From assembly GCA_039026955.1 (NCBI GenBank), contig JBCCLH010000001.1, positions 164,054 through 228,053 of the forward strand: a DNA stretch of 64,000 nt, read 5' to 3'. Source of the DNA: Kordia sp039026955 (lineage in GTDB: Bacteria; Bacteroidota; Bacteroidia; Flavobacteriales; Flavobacteriaceae). Below, piece by piece: positions 51,060 through 60,289 of this stretch. The notes below the pieces were generated by a model. The model was not told where the DNA came from, did not search any database, and was given only the letters and a program-made list of their open reading frames with translations. Made by a program: the position numbers and the translations under genes. Numbering within the stretch: position 1 is the stretch's first letter; each line of letters opens with the position of its first letter.

Positions 51060-52784
51060 CTAGTCCAAATTCATTTCTTGTACGATACGTGCAATTTTAG
51101 CATCGAGTTGTGCTTCTACTTTGGCGAAGTCTGCTTTGTCGGCTAATGGCAGATTGATACTAAAGTAGAACTTTATTTTCGGTTCTGTACCGCTCGGACG
51201 TGCTGCAATTTTAATGCCATCTGCTGTGTAGTAGATTAAAACATTTGATTTCGGAATCGAAATTTCACTCGTAGAACCATCTTCCATATTGGTTGTTATA
51301 GAAGTCTGATAATCCTCAATATGAACCACTTTTGCACCGTCAATACTGGTCAATGGATTTTCTCGCAAATCAATCATGGTTTGCTTGATTTCAGCGGCGC
51401 CATCCATTCCTTTTTTGACTAGAGAAACTAACTTTTCTTTGTAAAAACCATGAGTGACATACATATCAATCAATGAAGCATAAAATGAACTTCCGTCGGC
51501 TTTGGTTTGCGCGGTAATCTCGCATGCCAATAATGCAGCTGTGACTGCATCTTTGTCACGTACAAAGTCACCTGTCATGAATCCGAAGCTTTCTTCTCCG
51601 CCACCGATAAATTGTAACTCAGGAAAATCTTTGATCATTTTCGCGATCCATTTAAAACCGGTCAAGCCAATTTTGCATTCCACGCCATACGCATTTCCAA
51701 GCGTCGTCATCATTGGTGTTGATACAATGGTAGAGCCAATAAACTGTTTTCCGTTAATCTTTCCAGCGTTTTTCCATTGTTTCAATAAGAAATCGGTCAT
51801 GACAACCATCGTTTGATTTCCGTTCAATAAAATCATATTTCCTTCTAAATCGCGCACGGCAATTCCCAAACGGTCACTATCTGGATCAGTTCCGATGACA
51901 ATATCCGCATTGGTTTTTTCAGCCAACGCTAACGCCATTTCTAGCGCTTCTGGTTCTTCAGGATTTGGCGATTCTACCGTTGGAAAGTCTCCATCAGGAG
52001 TCGCTTGTTGCTCTACAATATATATATTTTTATAGCCAGCACGTTTCAATACTTCTGGAATCATGGTAATGGAAGTTCCGTGAAGTGACGTGAAAACAAT
52101 CGTGACATCGTCTTTATTAGGTACTTTAAAATCAGCATTCGCAACACTGGCAGTCGCAAAAGCTTCGTCAACTTCAGTATCAACTACTTGAATCAAATCT
52201 GCATTCGCATCAAACTGAATTTGAGAAAAATCGAGTTGATTGATTTCGTTGATGATTTCATTGTCTTGTGGAGGCACAATTTGTCCACCATCTGTCCAAT
52301 AGACTTTATAACCGTTATATTCTGGTGGATTGTGAGATGCGGTCAACACGATTCCACAATGACAATCCAAATACTTTACCGCAAACGACAATTCTGGCGT
52401 CGGACGCAAATCTGAAAACAAATACACCTGAATTCCATTCGCAGAAAACACATCCGCAACCACTTGTGCTAACGACTTGCTATTGTGACGGCAATCGTAA
52501 GCAATCGCAACTTTTAATTGCTCGTTAGGAAATGTTTTTTGGAGATAATTACTCAGTCCTTGTGTATTTTTTCCTAAAGTATATTTGTTAATTCTATTCG
52601 TTCCAGGTCCCATGACACCGCGCATTCCTCCAGTTCCAAAAGCCAAATCGGTGTAGAAGCTTTCAGCCAATTCTTTGGGATCGTTATTTATAAGTGTTTG
52701 AACTTTCGCTTGTGTTTCTGAATCGAAGGTAGGAGCCAGCCAGCCAGTTGCTTTCTCCAAAATTTTAGCGTCAATTTTTGTCAT
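51060..52784 (-). CDS. Alpha-D-phosphohexomutase (phosphoglucomutase/phosphomannomutase)
   Basis: A 574-residue phosphohexomutase of the PGM2-like long type. The phosphoserine is S150 in VLTASHNPPEYNGYKVYW; the metal loop is TDPDSDRLG (about 305-313); the sugar loop is GGGEESFGFMTGD; the phosphate-binding loop is AARPSGTEPKIKFYF near the C-terminus. It interconverts hexose 1- and 6-phosphates for nucleotide-sugar supply. Its stop codon is followed at once by the ABC exporter start codon, and both fit an envelope polysaccharide or lipid theme with the GT2 gene upstream. Confidence 0.92.
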   Translation of the reverse strand: MTKIDAKILEKATGWLAPTFDSETQAKVQTLINNDPKELAESFYTDLAFGTGGMRGVMGPGTNRINKYTLGKNTQGLSNYLQKTFPNEQLKVAIAYDCRHNSKSLAQVVADVFSANGIQVYLFSDLRPTPELSFAVKYLDCHCGIVLTASHNPPEYNGYKVYWTDGGQIVPPQDNEIINEINQLDFSQIQFDANADLIQVVDTEVDEAFATASVANADFKVPNKDDVTIVFTSLHGTSITMIPEVLKRAGYKNIYIVEQQATPDGDFPTVESPNPEEPEALEMALALAEKTNADIVIGTDPDSDRLGIAVRDLEGNMILLNGNQTMVVMTDFLLKQWKNAGKINGKQFIGSTIVSTPMMTTLGNAYGVECKIGLTGFKWIAKMIKDFPELQFIGGGEESFGFMTGDFVRDKDAVTAALLACEITAQTKADGSSFYASLIDMYVTHGFYKEKLVSLVKKGMDGAAEIKQTMIDLRENPLTSIDGAKVVHIEDYQTSITTNMEDGSTSEISIPKSNVLIYYTADGIKIAARPSGTEPKIKFYFSINLPLADKADFAKVEAQLDAKIARIVQEMNLD

Positions 52785-52875
52785 GTGTAGGTGTTTTGTG
52801 TAACAAAAATAATGAATTCATTTGGGTTTCTTTTTCCGTCATGTTATATTTTAAAGAACTTTGTGTAATAAGTTC

Positions 52876-53832
52876 CTAAATATTCTCTGTCTCGCTGATT
52901 TTGTAGCGTTCTTTGTCGCGTTTGCTTCGCAATACAATCTCTCCAATAAAGCCTGCTAAGAAGAGTTGTGTTCCAATAATCATGGTGGCTAACGAAATAT
53001 AAAACCAAGGATTTTGAGTCACCAAAATGGCTTTTAAACCATAGGCGAGTTTGTAAAGTTTCATGATTCCGATGTATCCCGCAGAGGCAAATCCGATAAA
53101 AAACATTAAGACACCTAACGCGCCAAATAAATGCATCGGGCGTTTGCCGAATTTAGACAAAAACCAAATCGTAATTAAATCTAAAAAACCGTTAATAAAG
53201 CGATCGTAGCCAAATTTCGTTTTTCCATATTTTCGCGCTTGATGCTTGACTACTTTTTCTCCAATGTGTTGGAATCCTGCATTTTTTGCCAATACAGGAA
53301 TGTATCTGTGCATTTCGCCATACACATCCACATTTTTAACGACAATATTTTTATAGGCTTTTAAACCACAGTTAAAATCGTGTAGCTTTAATCCTGAAGT
53401 ACGTCGCGCTGCCCAATTAAAGAGTTTCGAAGGAATATTTTTAGCAATGACAGAATCATAGCGTTTCTTTTTCCAACCTGAAACCAAATCGAATTTTTCT
53501 TTGGTGACTAATTTGTATAAGGCAGGAATTTCATCAGGACTGTCTTGCAAATCAGCATCCATCGTAATGACAACTTCGCCAGCAGCTTTTTCAAATCCTG
53601 CATGTAATGCTTGTGATTTTCCATAATTTTGTAAAAAGCGAATGCCTTTTACTTCCGAATGTTTTTGAGATAATTCGTGAATAATCTTCCAAGAATCATC
53701 CGTACTTCCATCGTCAATAAACAGGATTTCATATGTGAAATTATGCGCTTCCATCACGCGAACAATCCAATCGTGTAATTCTCGTAGCGATTCTTCTTCG
53801 TTAAGTAGTGGTATAACTACAGATATATTCAT
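52876..53832 (-). CDS. Family 2 glycosyltransferase, polyprenyl-phosphate type
   Basis: A 318-residue DPM1/GtrB-like glycosyltransferase. GT-A domain about 1-225 (VVIPLLNEEESL, FIDDGSTDDSW, nucleotide-sugar site MDADLQDSPDEIP, GWKKKRYDS), then two C-terminal transmembrane helices (about 232-257 and 270-300). Such enzymes make polyprenyl-phosphate-linked sugars for later transfer by GT-C enzymes like the DUF2723 protein seen at 34431. The start overlaps the stop of the DUF4199 gene by four bases (ATGA), so translation is coupled. Confidence 0.9.
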   Translation of the reverse strand: MNISVVIPLLNEEESLRELHDWIVRVMEAHNFTYEILFIDDGSTDDSWKIIHELSQKHSEVKGIRFLQNYGKSQALHAGFEKAAGEVVITMDADLQDSPDEIPALYKLVTKEKFDLVSGWKKKRYDSVIAKNIPSKLFNWAARRTSGLKLHDFNCGLKAYKNIVVKNVDVYGEMHRYIPVLAKNAGFQHIGEKVVKHQARKYGKTKFGYDRFINGFLDLITIWFLSKFGKRPMHLFGALGVLMFFIGFASAGYIGIMKLYKLAYGLKAILVTQNPWFYISLATMIIGTQLFLAGFIGEIVLRSKRDKERYKISETENI

Positions 53833-54341
53833 ACAGGATTCTTAGGGTTTGCAAATATCTTCGATTTAATAGCCAACGATGCTAGTAAAGAAAAGAAAAA
53901 TCCGCTTAATAAACTTTTAAATACGTTTTCAATAAAAATAGCGAATTTAAAGTTGTCTTTGAGAAATTTGATGCTTTCTTGAATCTTTTCTTCGGTAAAA
54001 TCACTGTTTTTTCGTAAATCTTCTTCCGCGACCATTGCTAACTGATCTACAAAATCTGGTTCAATATAGGATGCGTGTAAAATAATATAGATCCACAACA
54101 TCAAACTTCCGAGGAGAATCACACCAATTCCTGTTTTTAAACCTTCTCTAATAGAAAATGGATCTACAGTTCGACTCGTATTAATGATGGCTAAAATCAT
54201 AAAAAGCCCCATAATAGGAAACATAATCAGCGAGTAAATATTTTCTGGATTGGTATGCACATTTAGTTTATATTGCAACATAAAAGAAAGGATCAAGATG
54301 ACTCCTAAAGCAATACCAAAATGAGATGTTTTTGAAAACAT
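53829..54341 (-). CDS. DUF4199 membrane protein
   Basis: A 170-residue protein with about four helices and a conserved periplasmic helix region (DFVDQLAMVAEEDLRKNSDFTEEKIQESIKFLKDNFK), matching DUF4199, a Bacteroidota family of unknown function often next to a GT2 gene. The start is the ATG at 54341 (MFSKTSHFG). The longer frame begins with GTG at 54365, which overlaps the G of the -7 promoter element, so it cannot be used. It overlaps the GT2 gene by four bases. Confidence 0.85.
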   Translation of the reverse strand: MFSKTSHFGIALGVILILSFMLQYKLNVHTNPENIYSLIMFPIMGLFMILAIINTSRTVDPFSIREGLKTGIGVILLGSLMLWIYIILHASYIEPDFVDQLAMVAEEDLRKNSDFTEEKIQESIKFLKDNFKFAIFIENVFKSLLSGFFFSLLASLAIKSKIFANPKNPV

Positions 54342-54364
54342 GAAAGCGAATTTTATGTAGGACA

Positions 54365-54372
54365 CAAATATA
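54365..54372 (-). promoter_or_regulatory. Promoter of the DUF4199-GT2 unit
   Basis: On the minus strand TATATTTG (forward CAAATATA) fits TAnnTTTG, and a TTG lies 22 bases upstream of it, within the usual Bacteroidota spacing. It lies 23 bp before the chosen ATG and excludes the GTG start of the longer frame. Confidence 0.7.
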
Positions 54373-54416
54373 AAAATTCAAGCGTAGAAAATATCAAAAA
54401 TATTTTTATTTTAATG

Positions 54417-54446
54417 TTGCACATTCAGAAATAATAATTAAATTTG
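54417..54446 (+). promoter_or_regulatory. Promoter of the L31 gene
   Basis: TTG at 54417-54419, 19-base spacer, TAAATTTG at 54439-54446: a full Bacteroidota TTG / TAnnTTTG pair, 38 bp before the rpmE2 start codon. Confidence 0.85.
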
Positions 54447-54484
54447 CACCTCGAAAATTGAGAAAGTTATAAAAGAATATAAAG

Positions 54485-54736
54485 ATGAAACAAGGTATAC
54501 ATCCAGAAAATTACAGAGTGGTAGCTTTTAAAGATATGTCAAACAACGATGTATTTCTTACAAAGTCTACAGTAGAAACGAAAGAGACTATCGACGTTGA
54601 TGGTACTGAGTATCCACTATACAAATTAGAAATTTCAAGAACGTCACATCCATACTACACTGGTAAGTCTAAATTGGTAGATACAGCAGGTCGTATTGAC
54701 AAGTTCAAAAACAAATACGCAAAATTCAAAAAATAA
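54485..54736 (+). CDS. rpmE2: 50S ribosomal protein L31 type B
   Basis: An 83-residue L31 of the type B (zinc-free, C-minus) form: MKQGIHPENYRVVAFKDMSNN, TEYPLYKLEISRTSHPYYTGKSKLVDTAGRIDKFKNKYAKF. The CxxC zinc pair of type A is absent. It is a peripheral part of the large subunit at the central protuberance. Own promoter, and a terminator directly downstream. Confidence 0.97.
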   Translation: MKQGIHPENYRVVAFKDMSNNDVFLTKSTVETKETIDVDGTEYPLYKLEISRTSHPYYTGKSKLVDTAGRIDKFKNKYAKFKK

Positions 54737-54757
54737 GAATTTTGACTTCACAATAGT

Positions 54758-54789
54758 AAATGTCTTTCAGCAAACTGAGAGACATTTTT
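54758..54789 (+). terminator. Terminator of the L31 gene
   Basis: Stem AAATGTCTTTCAG (54758-54770) / CTGAGAGACATTT (54775-54787), one mismatch, 4-base loop, then a T run. Confidence 0.88.
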
Positions 54790-54859
54790 TTTTGAAAAAT
54801 AATTACAATCGCAGTTACAAACGCAACACTTTTTTTACATTTACAAAAATTCAGTACTC

Positions 54860-56035
54860 ATGAACTACATTCTCTTCGATGGAACCGTACGCAACGCCTT
54901 ATTACCATTCACATTTACACGACCTGTTGCCGATATTAGAGTAGGAATCTTGACGATTCGTGAAAAGTGGGAAGCGTATTTAGGCGGAACGACTACGACA
55001 ATTACAGAAGAATATTTATCGGATAAATATCCAATGGTAGAATTGGAAGAAAATGTAATGATCAACGCTTCTTTTTTGCCAAATCCGGAATTGGTGATAT
55101 TGATAAAAGGACTTACAGCGAAGCAAGCGATTTTTTTGGGAGATGAAATCATTGCATTTCATACGACAGATCAACAAGATGAGGTAGATTTTGATACCTA
55201 CGATGTCATTTCGTATACAGAAGAGTGTTTGCGCATTGAACATACGTGGGATATTTTCGCTAAGAATGCAGAAGCCATTCAAGCAGATTTCGATTTGATT
55301 ACGAAAAACAGAACTTCGCAACCAATTCCTGCGACGGTTAATGTCATTTCACCAGAAAATATATTTATTGAAGAAGGCGCAAAGCTAAATTTTTGTACGT
55401 TGAATGCAAGCTCAGGACCTATTTACATAGGAAAAGATGCAGAAATCATGGAAGGTTCTGTGGTGCGCGGTGCGTTGGCAATGTGTGCGCATTCGGTATT
55501 AAAATTATCGTCAAAAATTTACGGTGCTACGACGTTGGGACCGTATTGTAAAGTTGGCGGCGAAGTGAACAATTCGGTTTTAATGGGCTATTCCAATAAA
55601 GGACATGATGGTTTCCTAGGAAACTCAGTCTTAGGCGAATGGTGTAATCTTGGAGCAGATACCAACAATTCCAACCTGAAAAATAATTATGCACCTGTGC
55701 GTTTGTGGAGTTATGAAACGGAAAACTTTGCGAAAACAGGACTGCAATTCTGCGGACTCATGATGGGCGATCACAGTAAATGTGGAATCAACACGATGTT
55801 TAATACAGGAACTGTCGTAGGCGTGAATGCAAATATTTTTGGTTCCGGATTTCCGCGAAACTTTGTACCAAGTTATAGTTGGGGCGGCGCGAGTGGATTT
55901 ACAACGTATTTGACAAAAAAGGCTTTTGAAGTTGCAAAAGTGGTGATGGCACGAAGAAATGTAGAATTTACAGCACAAGATGAAGCAATTCTAACACAGG
56001 TTTTTGAAGACACAAAAAAATGGCGTAAGGACTAA
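54860..56035 (+). CDS. GlmU-family sugar nucleotidyl/acetyl-transferase-like protein
   Basis: A 391-residue protein of the Bacteroidota GlmU-like family. The N-terminal part (about 1-170) resembles a degenerate nucleotidyltransferase (NYILFDGTVRNALLPFTFTRPVADIRVGILTIREKWEAYL) but lacks the LxxGxGTRM uridylyltransferase loop. The C-terminal part (about 175-375) is a left-handed beta-helix of hexapeptide repeats (IYIGKDAEIMEGSVVRGALAMCAHSVLKLSSKIYGATTLG...). Acetyltransferase-type or binding activity on a sugar phosphate is plausible; true GlmU function is doubtful. Confidence 0.82.
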   Translation: MNYILFDGTVRNALLPFTFTRPVADIRVGILTIREKWEAYLGGTTTTITEEYLSDKYPMVELEENVMINASFLPNPELVILIKGLTAKQAIFLGDEIIAFHTTDQQDEVDFDTYDVISYTEECLRIEHTWDIFAKNAEAIQADFDLITKNRTSQPIPATVNVISPENIFIEEGAKLNFCTLNASSGPIYIGKDAEIMEGSVVRGALAMCAHSVLKLSSKIYGATTLGPYCKVGGEVNNSVLMGYSNKGHDGFLGNSVLGEWCNLGADTNNSNLKNNYAPVRLWSYETENFAKTGLQFCGLMMGDHSKCGINTMFNTGTVVGVNANIFGSGFPRNFVPSYSWGGASGFTTYLTKKAFEVAKVVMARRNVEFTAQDEAILTQVFEDTKKWRKD

Positions 56036-56059
56036 AAGTTCTTCTTACATAATATACAA

Positions 56060-56203
56060 AAGGCTATCTAAAAAGCACAAATTTCGTCAAACTAAACCAT
56101 GTACTGAACTTGATTCAGTATCGATTCGGTTTCCCATAATACTTGAAAATCAATATGATGAGATTCTGGATCAAGTCCAGAATGACGTTTTAGTTACTTT
56201 TTA
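56060..56203. repeat. Dispersed inverted-repeat element, family A copy 4 (~144 bp, reversed)
   Basis: Left end AAGGCTATCTAAAAAGC, right end ACTTTTTAA (truncated terminus), inner part CGGTTTCCCATAA, ATGAGATTCTGGATC, CCAGAATGACGTTT as in copy 3. It lies between the convergent GlmU-like and small membrane protein genes, 25 bp after the former. Confidence 0.8.
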
Positions 56204-56233
56204 AATTGTCAAGAGAAGATTGTTTTTGCTAGT

Positions 56234-56509
56234 TTACAGCATCGTTTTAGTCACTAAAAAAACACCTAACACAAGCACAAAAGCCAATGTAAATGATACA
56301 ATTGATGTATCTCTGTCTTTTCGGTTTTGTTTTTTCATTCGTTCACGAATCGCAAGTAATTGTATTCTCGTAGCTTTTGGAAACTTTCTCTTTAATTTTC
56401 GCCCTTTACTGATAAGCATTTTTTTGCTAAACGGCGTATGCTGTTTTCTTCTTTTTTTATTTCTTTTGAATGCTTCCACGGAATATAATCCAAATCCTGA
56501 ACCTAACAT
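56234..56509 (-). CDS. Small basic membrane protein, 91 aa (paralogue of 56660-56989)
   Basis: A 91-residue very basic protein with one C-terminal transmembrane helix (about 70-88, IVSFTLAFVLVLGVFLV). It opens with a glycine-serine GSGFGLYSV, then FKRNKKRRKQHTPFSKK. The order (GSG start, basic FKRN/LKRTxKRRxxH stretch, Phe-Pro helix, second basic stretch, single helix) is shared with the protein encoded 150 bp upstream, so they are paralogues. No family is known to me. Function unknown. Confidence 0.6.
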   Translation of the reverse strand: MLGSGFGLYSVEAFKRNKKRRKQHTPFSKKMLISKGRKLKRKFPKATRIQLLAIRERMKKQNRKDRDTSIVSFTLAFVLVLGVFLVTKTML

Positions 56510-56659
56510 AATCTCTCTTTTTAATTAAACATACATATAATTAGTATGTGAATTCAGAGAAAATGTTACATTATGTAACAATCACATCGTGCTTTTAACT
56601 TTTCTGTAACTAATTCTGTTTTGAAGGTTAATAAATGTTAACTAAGGAAATTAGAAAGA

Positions 56660-56989
56660 TTACCAGCCAAAAGTGAAAAAATTGAAAAAGCCTTTGGAAA
56701 CTTTGATCCCAAATAGAATATAATAGATCCCGAATGCTAAAATGACAGCGGTAATACTTAACACCATTAAAAGTTTACGTCTACTTTTTCTACGTTCTTC
56801 AAGGATTTGCGTACGGATTTGTTGACGCATATGTGGCGTGATTTCAGGAAATTCATGTTGAATGCCATCATCTTGATACATACGTTTGCTATGATCAAAA
56901 AGGGAACGTTTTTTATGTTTCTCACGTCTTTTTCTCGTTCTTTTTAAATCCCCAAATACATGAAATGATGCTCCAGATCCTCCAAACAT
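56660..56989 (-). CDS. Small basic membrane protein, 109 aa (paralogue of 56234-56509)
   Basis: A 109-residue basic protein: MFGGSGASFHVFGDLKRTRKRREKHKKRSLF, then HEFPEITPHMRQQIRTQILEERRKSRRK and one transmembrane helix (about 73-93, LLMVLSITAVILAFGIYYIL), with a short tail rich in Phe/Gly. It shares layout and words (GSG, KRxxKRRxxH, xFPExTxxxxxxIRxxxxEERxK) with the neighbouring 91-residue protein. Unknown family; the pair looks like a tandem duplication. Confidence 0.6.
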   Translation of the reverse strand: MFGGSGASFHVFGDLKRTRKRREKHKKRSLFDHSKRMYQDDGIQHEFPEITPHMRQQIRTQILEERRKSRRKLLMVLSITAVILAFGIYYILFGIKVSKGFFNFFTFGW

Positions 56990-57099
56990 AGCAGTACGGT
57001 TTTGATAATAATTAAAGTATACGTATGATAATCAGTACATAAGTTACGAATAGCATATCACATTTCATCATTCAGCAGGCAAAAAGTGCAAATAAGAGT

Positions 57100-57192
57100 G
57101 TTCTAACCAAAAACAAACAAATCAACGAGCACACAAATCAACGAATCAACAAATGGACAAATCAACAAATACACAAATCAACAACCAAAAAC
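57100..57192. repeat. ACAAATCAAC low-complexity tract
   Basis: About 80 bp of imperfect ACAAATCAAC / AACAAATG units directly after (minus strand) the oligopeptide-binding gene, whose stop lies at 57193. Similar words flank the family C repeats at 30970-31040 and 33170-33247. No gene in the 203-bp gap. Confidence 0.6.
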
Positions 57193-58824
57193 TTACCGAA
57201 CCTTCCGAACACGCTTCAACTCAAGCAAATTCAAAGCATTCATTCCCAAACCTTCCACATTTTTTTGAGTAAATCGCACCACTTGATCGTAGTACAAAGG
57301 CATGAGTGGCGCTTCGGAAATTAACAACGAATCCATTTTGGTATACAATTTTGCACGAAGAGAAGCATTGGTTTCGCGCAGTGCAGTTTCATACCATTCG
57401 TCAAACTGAGTATTTTTAAAACGTGTATAATTTGGACCGTTTGGTGTGAAGTTTTTGCTGTAAAAAAGGGATAAATAGTTTTCTGCATCTGGATAATCCG
57501 CAATCCAACTCGCTCTAAAAATCGGTAATTCACCTTTGGAACGCAATTCGCGTAGGGTAGAAGCAGGAATCACATTGACACTGGCTTTGATGCCAATTTT
57601 TTCTAGTTCTCGTTGAATGTATTCGCAGAAATTCAAATACTGTCCATTGGTCGTTATGGAAACCTCAGGAAGCGTATCTCCAGTTTGTAACACATACTTT
57701 CTAACCAATTCTTTGGCGAGTTCGGGTTGGTAATCAAATCCTTTAATATGGTCAAATCCGGGCAATCCTTTCGGGATAAAACCATGAATCGCAGGCGTTC
57801 CAATACCACTTCGCAAATACGTGATCATTTTTTTACGATCAAAGCTGTAATTCATTGCCTTTCGTAGCAAATGATGACTGGAAACATTAGTACTATCACC
57901 AATATAAATTCCTAAATATTCTGTGTTCAAATACGGTCCGGAAATTAAATTGATGCTTGGTGAATATTTTGAGCGTAATTGTCCCGAAGCATCCAAAATC
58001 TCATCTTGATAGGAAGGGTCAAGCGAATTCAAAAAGTCTATATTTCCTTGTACAAACTGCAAAAATTCACTCTGTTTATCAGGTAAAAAAGTAATCGCAA
58101 CAGCTTCTAAATATGGTAAACTTTTTCCAGCTTCATCTTTCTCAAAATAATTCGGATTTCGTCGCAAAACCAACTTGGTGTTTTCTTCCCAAATCTTAAA
58201 CTGAAATGGTCCTGTCCCAATCGGATTCGCTCTAAAATCATTGCCATACTGTTCCACGATTTCTTTCGGCACCACCGAACAATATTTCATCGTTAATAAA
58301 CTTAAAAACGCAGGAAAAGGTTGTTTTAGTTGAATTTGAAACGTAGTCGCATCCAACGCTTTAAAACTGTCTACACTCTTAAAAATCCAGCGTCCACTAG
58401 ACGCCAATTTATCATCTAAAATTCGATTGAAGCTGTATTCAAAATCATAGGCGTTTACGGTACGTGTTCTTTTTTCTCCAAACAATTCATGTTCATGAAA
58501 CTGTACATCATCACGCAAAGTGAAAATATACATAAGTGCATCTTCTGAAACTTCCCAAGAACTAGCAATCGCAGGAATGACATTCAAATTAGTATCCATT
58601 TCCACCAAACCATTAAACAGTTGATGTACTGCCCAAATATTCCGCTGATCTTTCGCAAAAGCAGGATCTAACGAAGTAATATTTGCATGTTCATTATAGC
58701 GAAAAACTAGATGATCTCTATTTTCAGAAGTATCTTGTGCACAGGAAATCACAATCAACAAAACACAAAGAATTGATAGTTGCTTGAATATCAATAGAAA
58801 ATGTTGCATTGTTAATTTTATCAT
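57193..58824 (-). CDS. ABC transporter substrate-binding lipoprotein, oligopeptide type (SBP_bac_5)
   Basis: A 543-residue solute-binding lipoprotein (lipobox LLIVISC; alternative start at the ATG at 58809). It matches DppA/OppA family 5: FRYNEHANITSLDPAFAKDQRNIWAVHQLFNGLVEMD near the start, ASSWEVSEDALMYIFTLRDDVQFH, NPIGTGPFQFKIWEENTKLVLRRNPNYF, and RASWIADYPDAENYLSLFYSKNF late. It binds peptides or similar solutes; no permease or ATPase genes adjoin it, which is common for Bacteroidota members. It is divergent from mtaB. Confidence 0.9.
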   Translation of the reverse strand: MIKLTMQHFLLIFKQLSILCVLLIVISCAQDTSENRDHLVFRYNEHANITSLDPAFAKDQRNIWAVHQLFNGLVEMDTNLNVIPAIASSWEVSEDALMYIFTLRDDVQFHEHELFGEKRTRTVNAYDFEYSFNRILDDKLASSGRWIFKSVDSFKALDATTFQIQLKQPFPAFLSLLTMKYCSVVPKEIVEQYGNDFRANPIGTGPFQFKIWEENTKLVLRRNPNYFEKDEAGKSLPYLEAVAITFLPDKQSEFLQFVQGNIDFLNSLDPSYQDEILDASGQLRSKYSPSINLISGPYLNTEYLGIYIGDSTNVSSHHLLRKAMNYSFDRKKMITYLRSGIGTPAIHGFIPKGLPGFDHIKGFDYQPELAKELVRKYVLQTGDTLPEVSITTNGQYLNFCEYIQRELEKIGIKASVNVIPASTLRELRSKGELPIFRASWIADYPDAENYLSLFYSKNFTPNGPNYTRFKNTQFDEWYETALRETNASLRAKLYTKMDSLLISEAPLMPLYYDQVVRFTQKNVEGLGMNALNLLELKRVRKVR

Positions 58825-58951
58825 ATTCTGAATTAATTGTAAATTTGCAAGCTTTTGCCTGATAGAAAGTCTATTTTACGTAGATTATAAAGGCTTAAAA
58901 GTACACAATAAAAAACACAAATCGTTACCGTTTTGGTAGAAAAGTACAGGA

Positions 58952-60289
58952 ATGAACGATAGAAAAAAAGTCGCTTTTTACACGCTAGGTTGCAAACTGA
59001 ATTTTTCAGAAACGTCTACAATTGCACGAAACTTTCAAGAGGAAGGATTTGACAAGGTAGATTTCTCTGAAGAAGCTGATATTTATGTAATTAACACGTG
59101 TAGTGTGACTGAAAATGCAGATAAACGTTTTAAAACGATTGTAAAGCAAGCACAAAAAGTAAGCCCTGATGCGTTTGTGGCAGCTGTGGGTTGTTATGCG
59201 CAATTGAAACCTGAAGAATTGGCAGCGGTTGACGGTGTGGATTTGGTATTGGGCGCGACGGAAAAGTTCAAAATCACGGATTACATCAACGATTTGTCTA
59301 AAAACGATTTTGGGGAAGTGCATTCCTGTGAAATTGAAGAAGCGGACTTTTATGTAGGAAGTTATTCTATTGGCGATCGTACGCGTGCGTTCTTAAAAGT
59401 ACAAGATGGTTGTGATTATAAGTGTACGTATTGTACCATTCCACTAGCAAGAGGAATTTCCAGAAGCGATACGTTAGAAAACGTGTTAAAAAATGCCAAA
59501 GAAATCTCTGAACAAGATATCAAAGAAATTGTCTTAACAGGTGTAAACATTGGCGATTACGGAAAAGGCGAATTCGGAAACAAAAAACACGAACACACTT
59601 TTTTAGAATTGGTGCAAGCGCTAGATACCGTAGAAGGTATTGAACGTTTGCGTATTTCTTCGATTGAACCGAATCTGCTAAAAAACGAAACCATCGATTT
59701 TGTTTCAAAGAGCAATACCTTTGTACCACATTTCCACATTCCTTTACAAAGCGGAAGCAATACTTTGTTACGTTTGATGCGTCGTCGCTACATGCGCGAA
59801 TTATATGTAGATCGCGTGCAACGTATCAAAGAAACCATGCCAGATGCGTGTATTGGAGTGGATGTCATTGTCGGATTTCCAGGAGAAACGGATGAATTAT
59901 TCTTAGAAACCTACAATTTCCTAACGGAACTTAATATTTCGTATTTACACGTGTTTACCTATTCAGAACGTCAAAATACAATTGCGGCTAAAATGGACGG
60001 CGTAGTGCCTCAAAACGTACGTAAAAAGCGCAGTAAAATGTTGCGTGGCTTGTCTGTAAAGAAACGTAGAGCGTTTTATGAAAGTCAAATAGGGAAGACC
60101 AAAACAGTATTGTTTGAAGGTGAAAACAAAGAAGGATATATACACGGTTTTACGGAAAACTATGTAAAAGTAAAAGCACCTTGGAATCCAGAATTGGTCA
60201 ACACACTTCATGAAGTCACCTTAACCAAAATCGATGATGACGGAATGGTGCGTTTTGAGTTTGTCGATGAAAGGGTAGCGTTTAGTTAA
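58952..60289 (+). CDS. mtaB: tRNA t6A37 methylthiotransferase MtaB
   Basis: A 445-residue radical-SAM methylthiotransferase that converts t6A37 to ms2t6A37 in tRNA. The UPF0004 domain holds the first cluster ligands C14 (YTLGCKLNFSE), C50 (VINTCSVTENAD) and C81 (AAVGCYAQ); the radical SAM domain holds C154, C158 and C161 (VQDGCDYKCTYCTIP); a TRAM domain ends the protein (about 375-440). TLGCKxNxxE and CxYxCTYCxIPxARG identify MtaB rather than MiaB or RimO. Full length; divergent from the oligopeptide-binding gene. Confidence 0.95.
   Translation: MNDRKKVAFYTLGCKLNFSETSTIARNFQEEGFDKVDFSEEADIYVINTCSVTENADKRFKTIVKQAQKVSPDAFVAAVGCYAQLKPEELAAVDGVDLVLGATEKFKITDYINDLSKNDFGEVHSCEIEEADFYVGSYSIGDRTRAFLKVQDGCDYKCTYCTIPLARGISRSDTLENVLKNAKEISEQDIKEIVLTGVNIGDYGKGEFGNKKHEHTFLELVQALDTVEGIERLRISSIEPNLLKNETIDFVSKSNTFVPHFHIPLQSGSNTLLRLMRRRYMRELYVDRVQRIKETMPDACIGVDVIVGFPGETDELFLETYNFLTELNISYLHVFTYSERQNTIAAKMDGVVPQNVRKKRSKMLRGLSVKKRRAFYESQIGKTKTVLFEGENKEGYIHGFTENYVKVKAPWNPELVNTLHEVTLTKIDDDGMVRFEFVDERVAFS

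Noticed and set aside
54365..54365. GTG start for DUF4199 protein giving 178 residues
   Set aside because: The GTG overlaps the -7 promoter element TATATTTG, so it would not be in the transcript; the ATG at 54341 is used.
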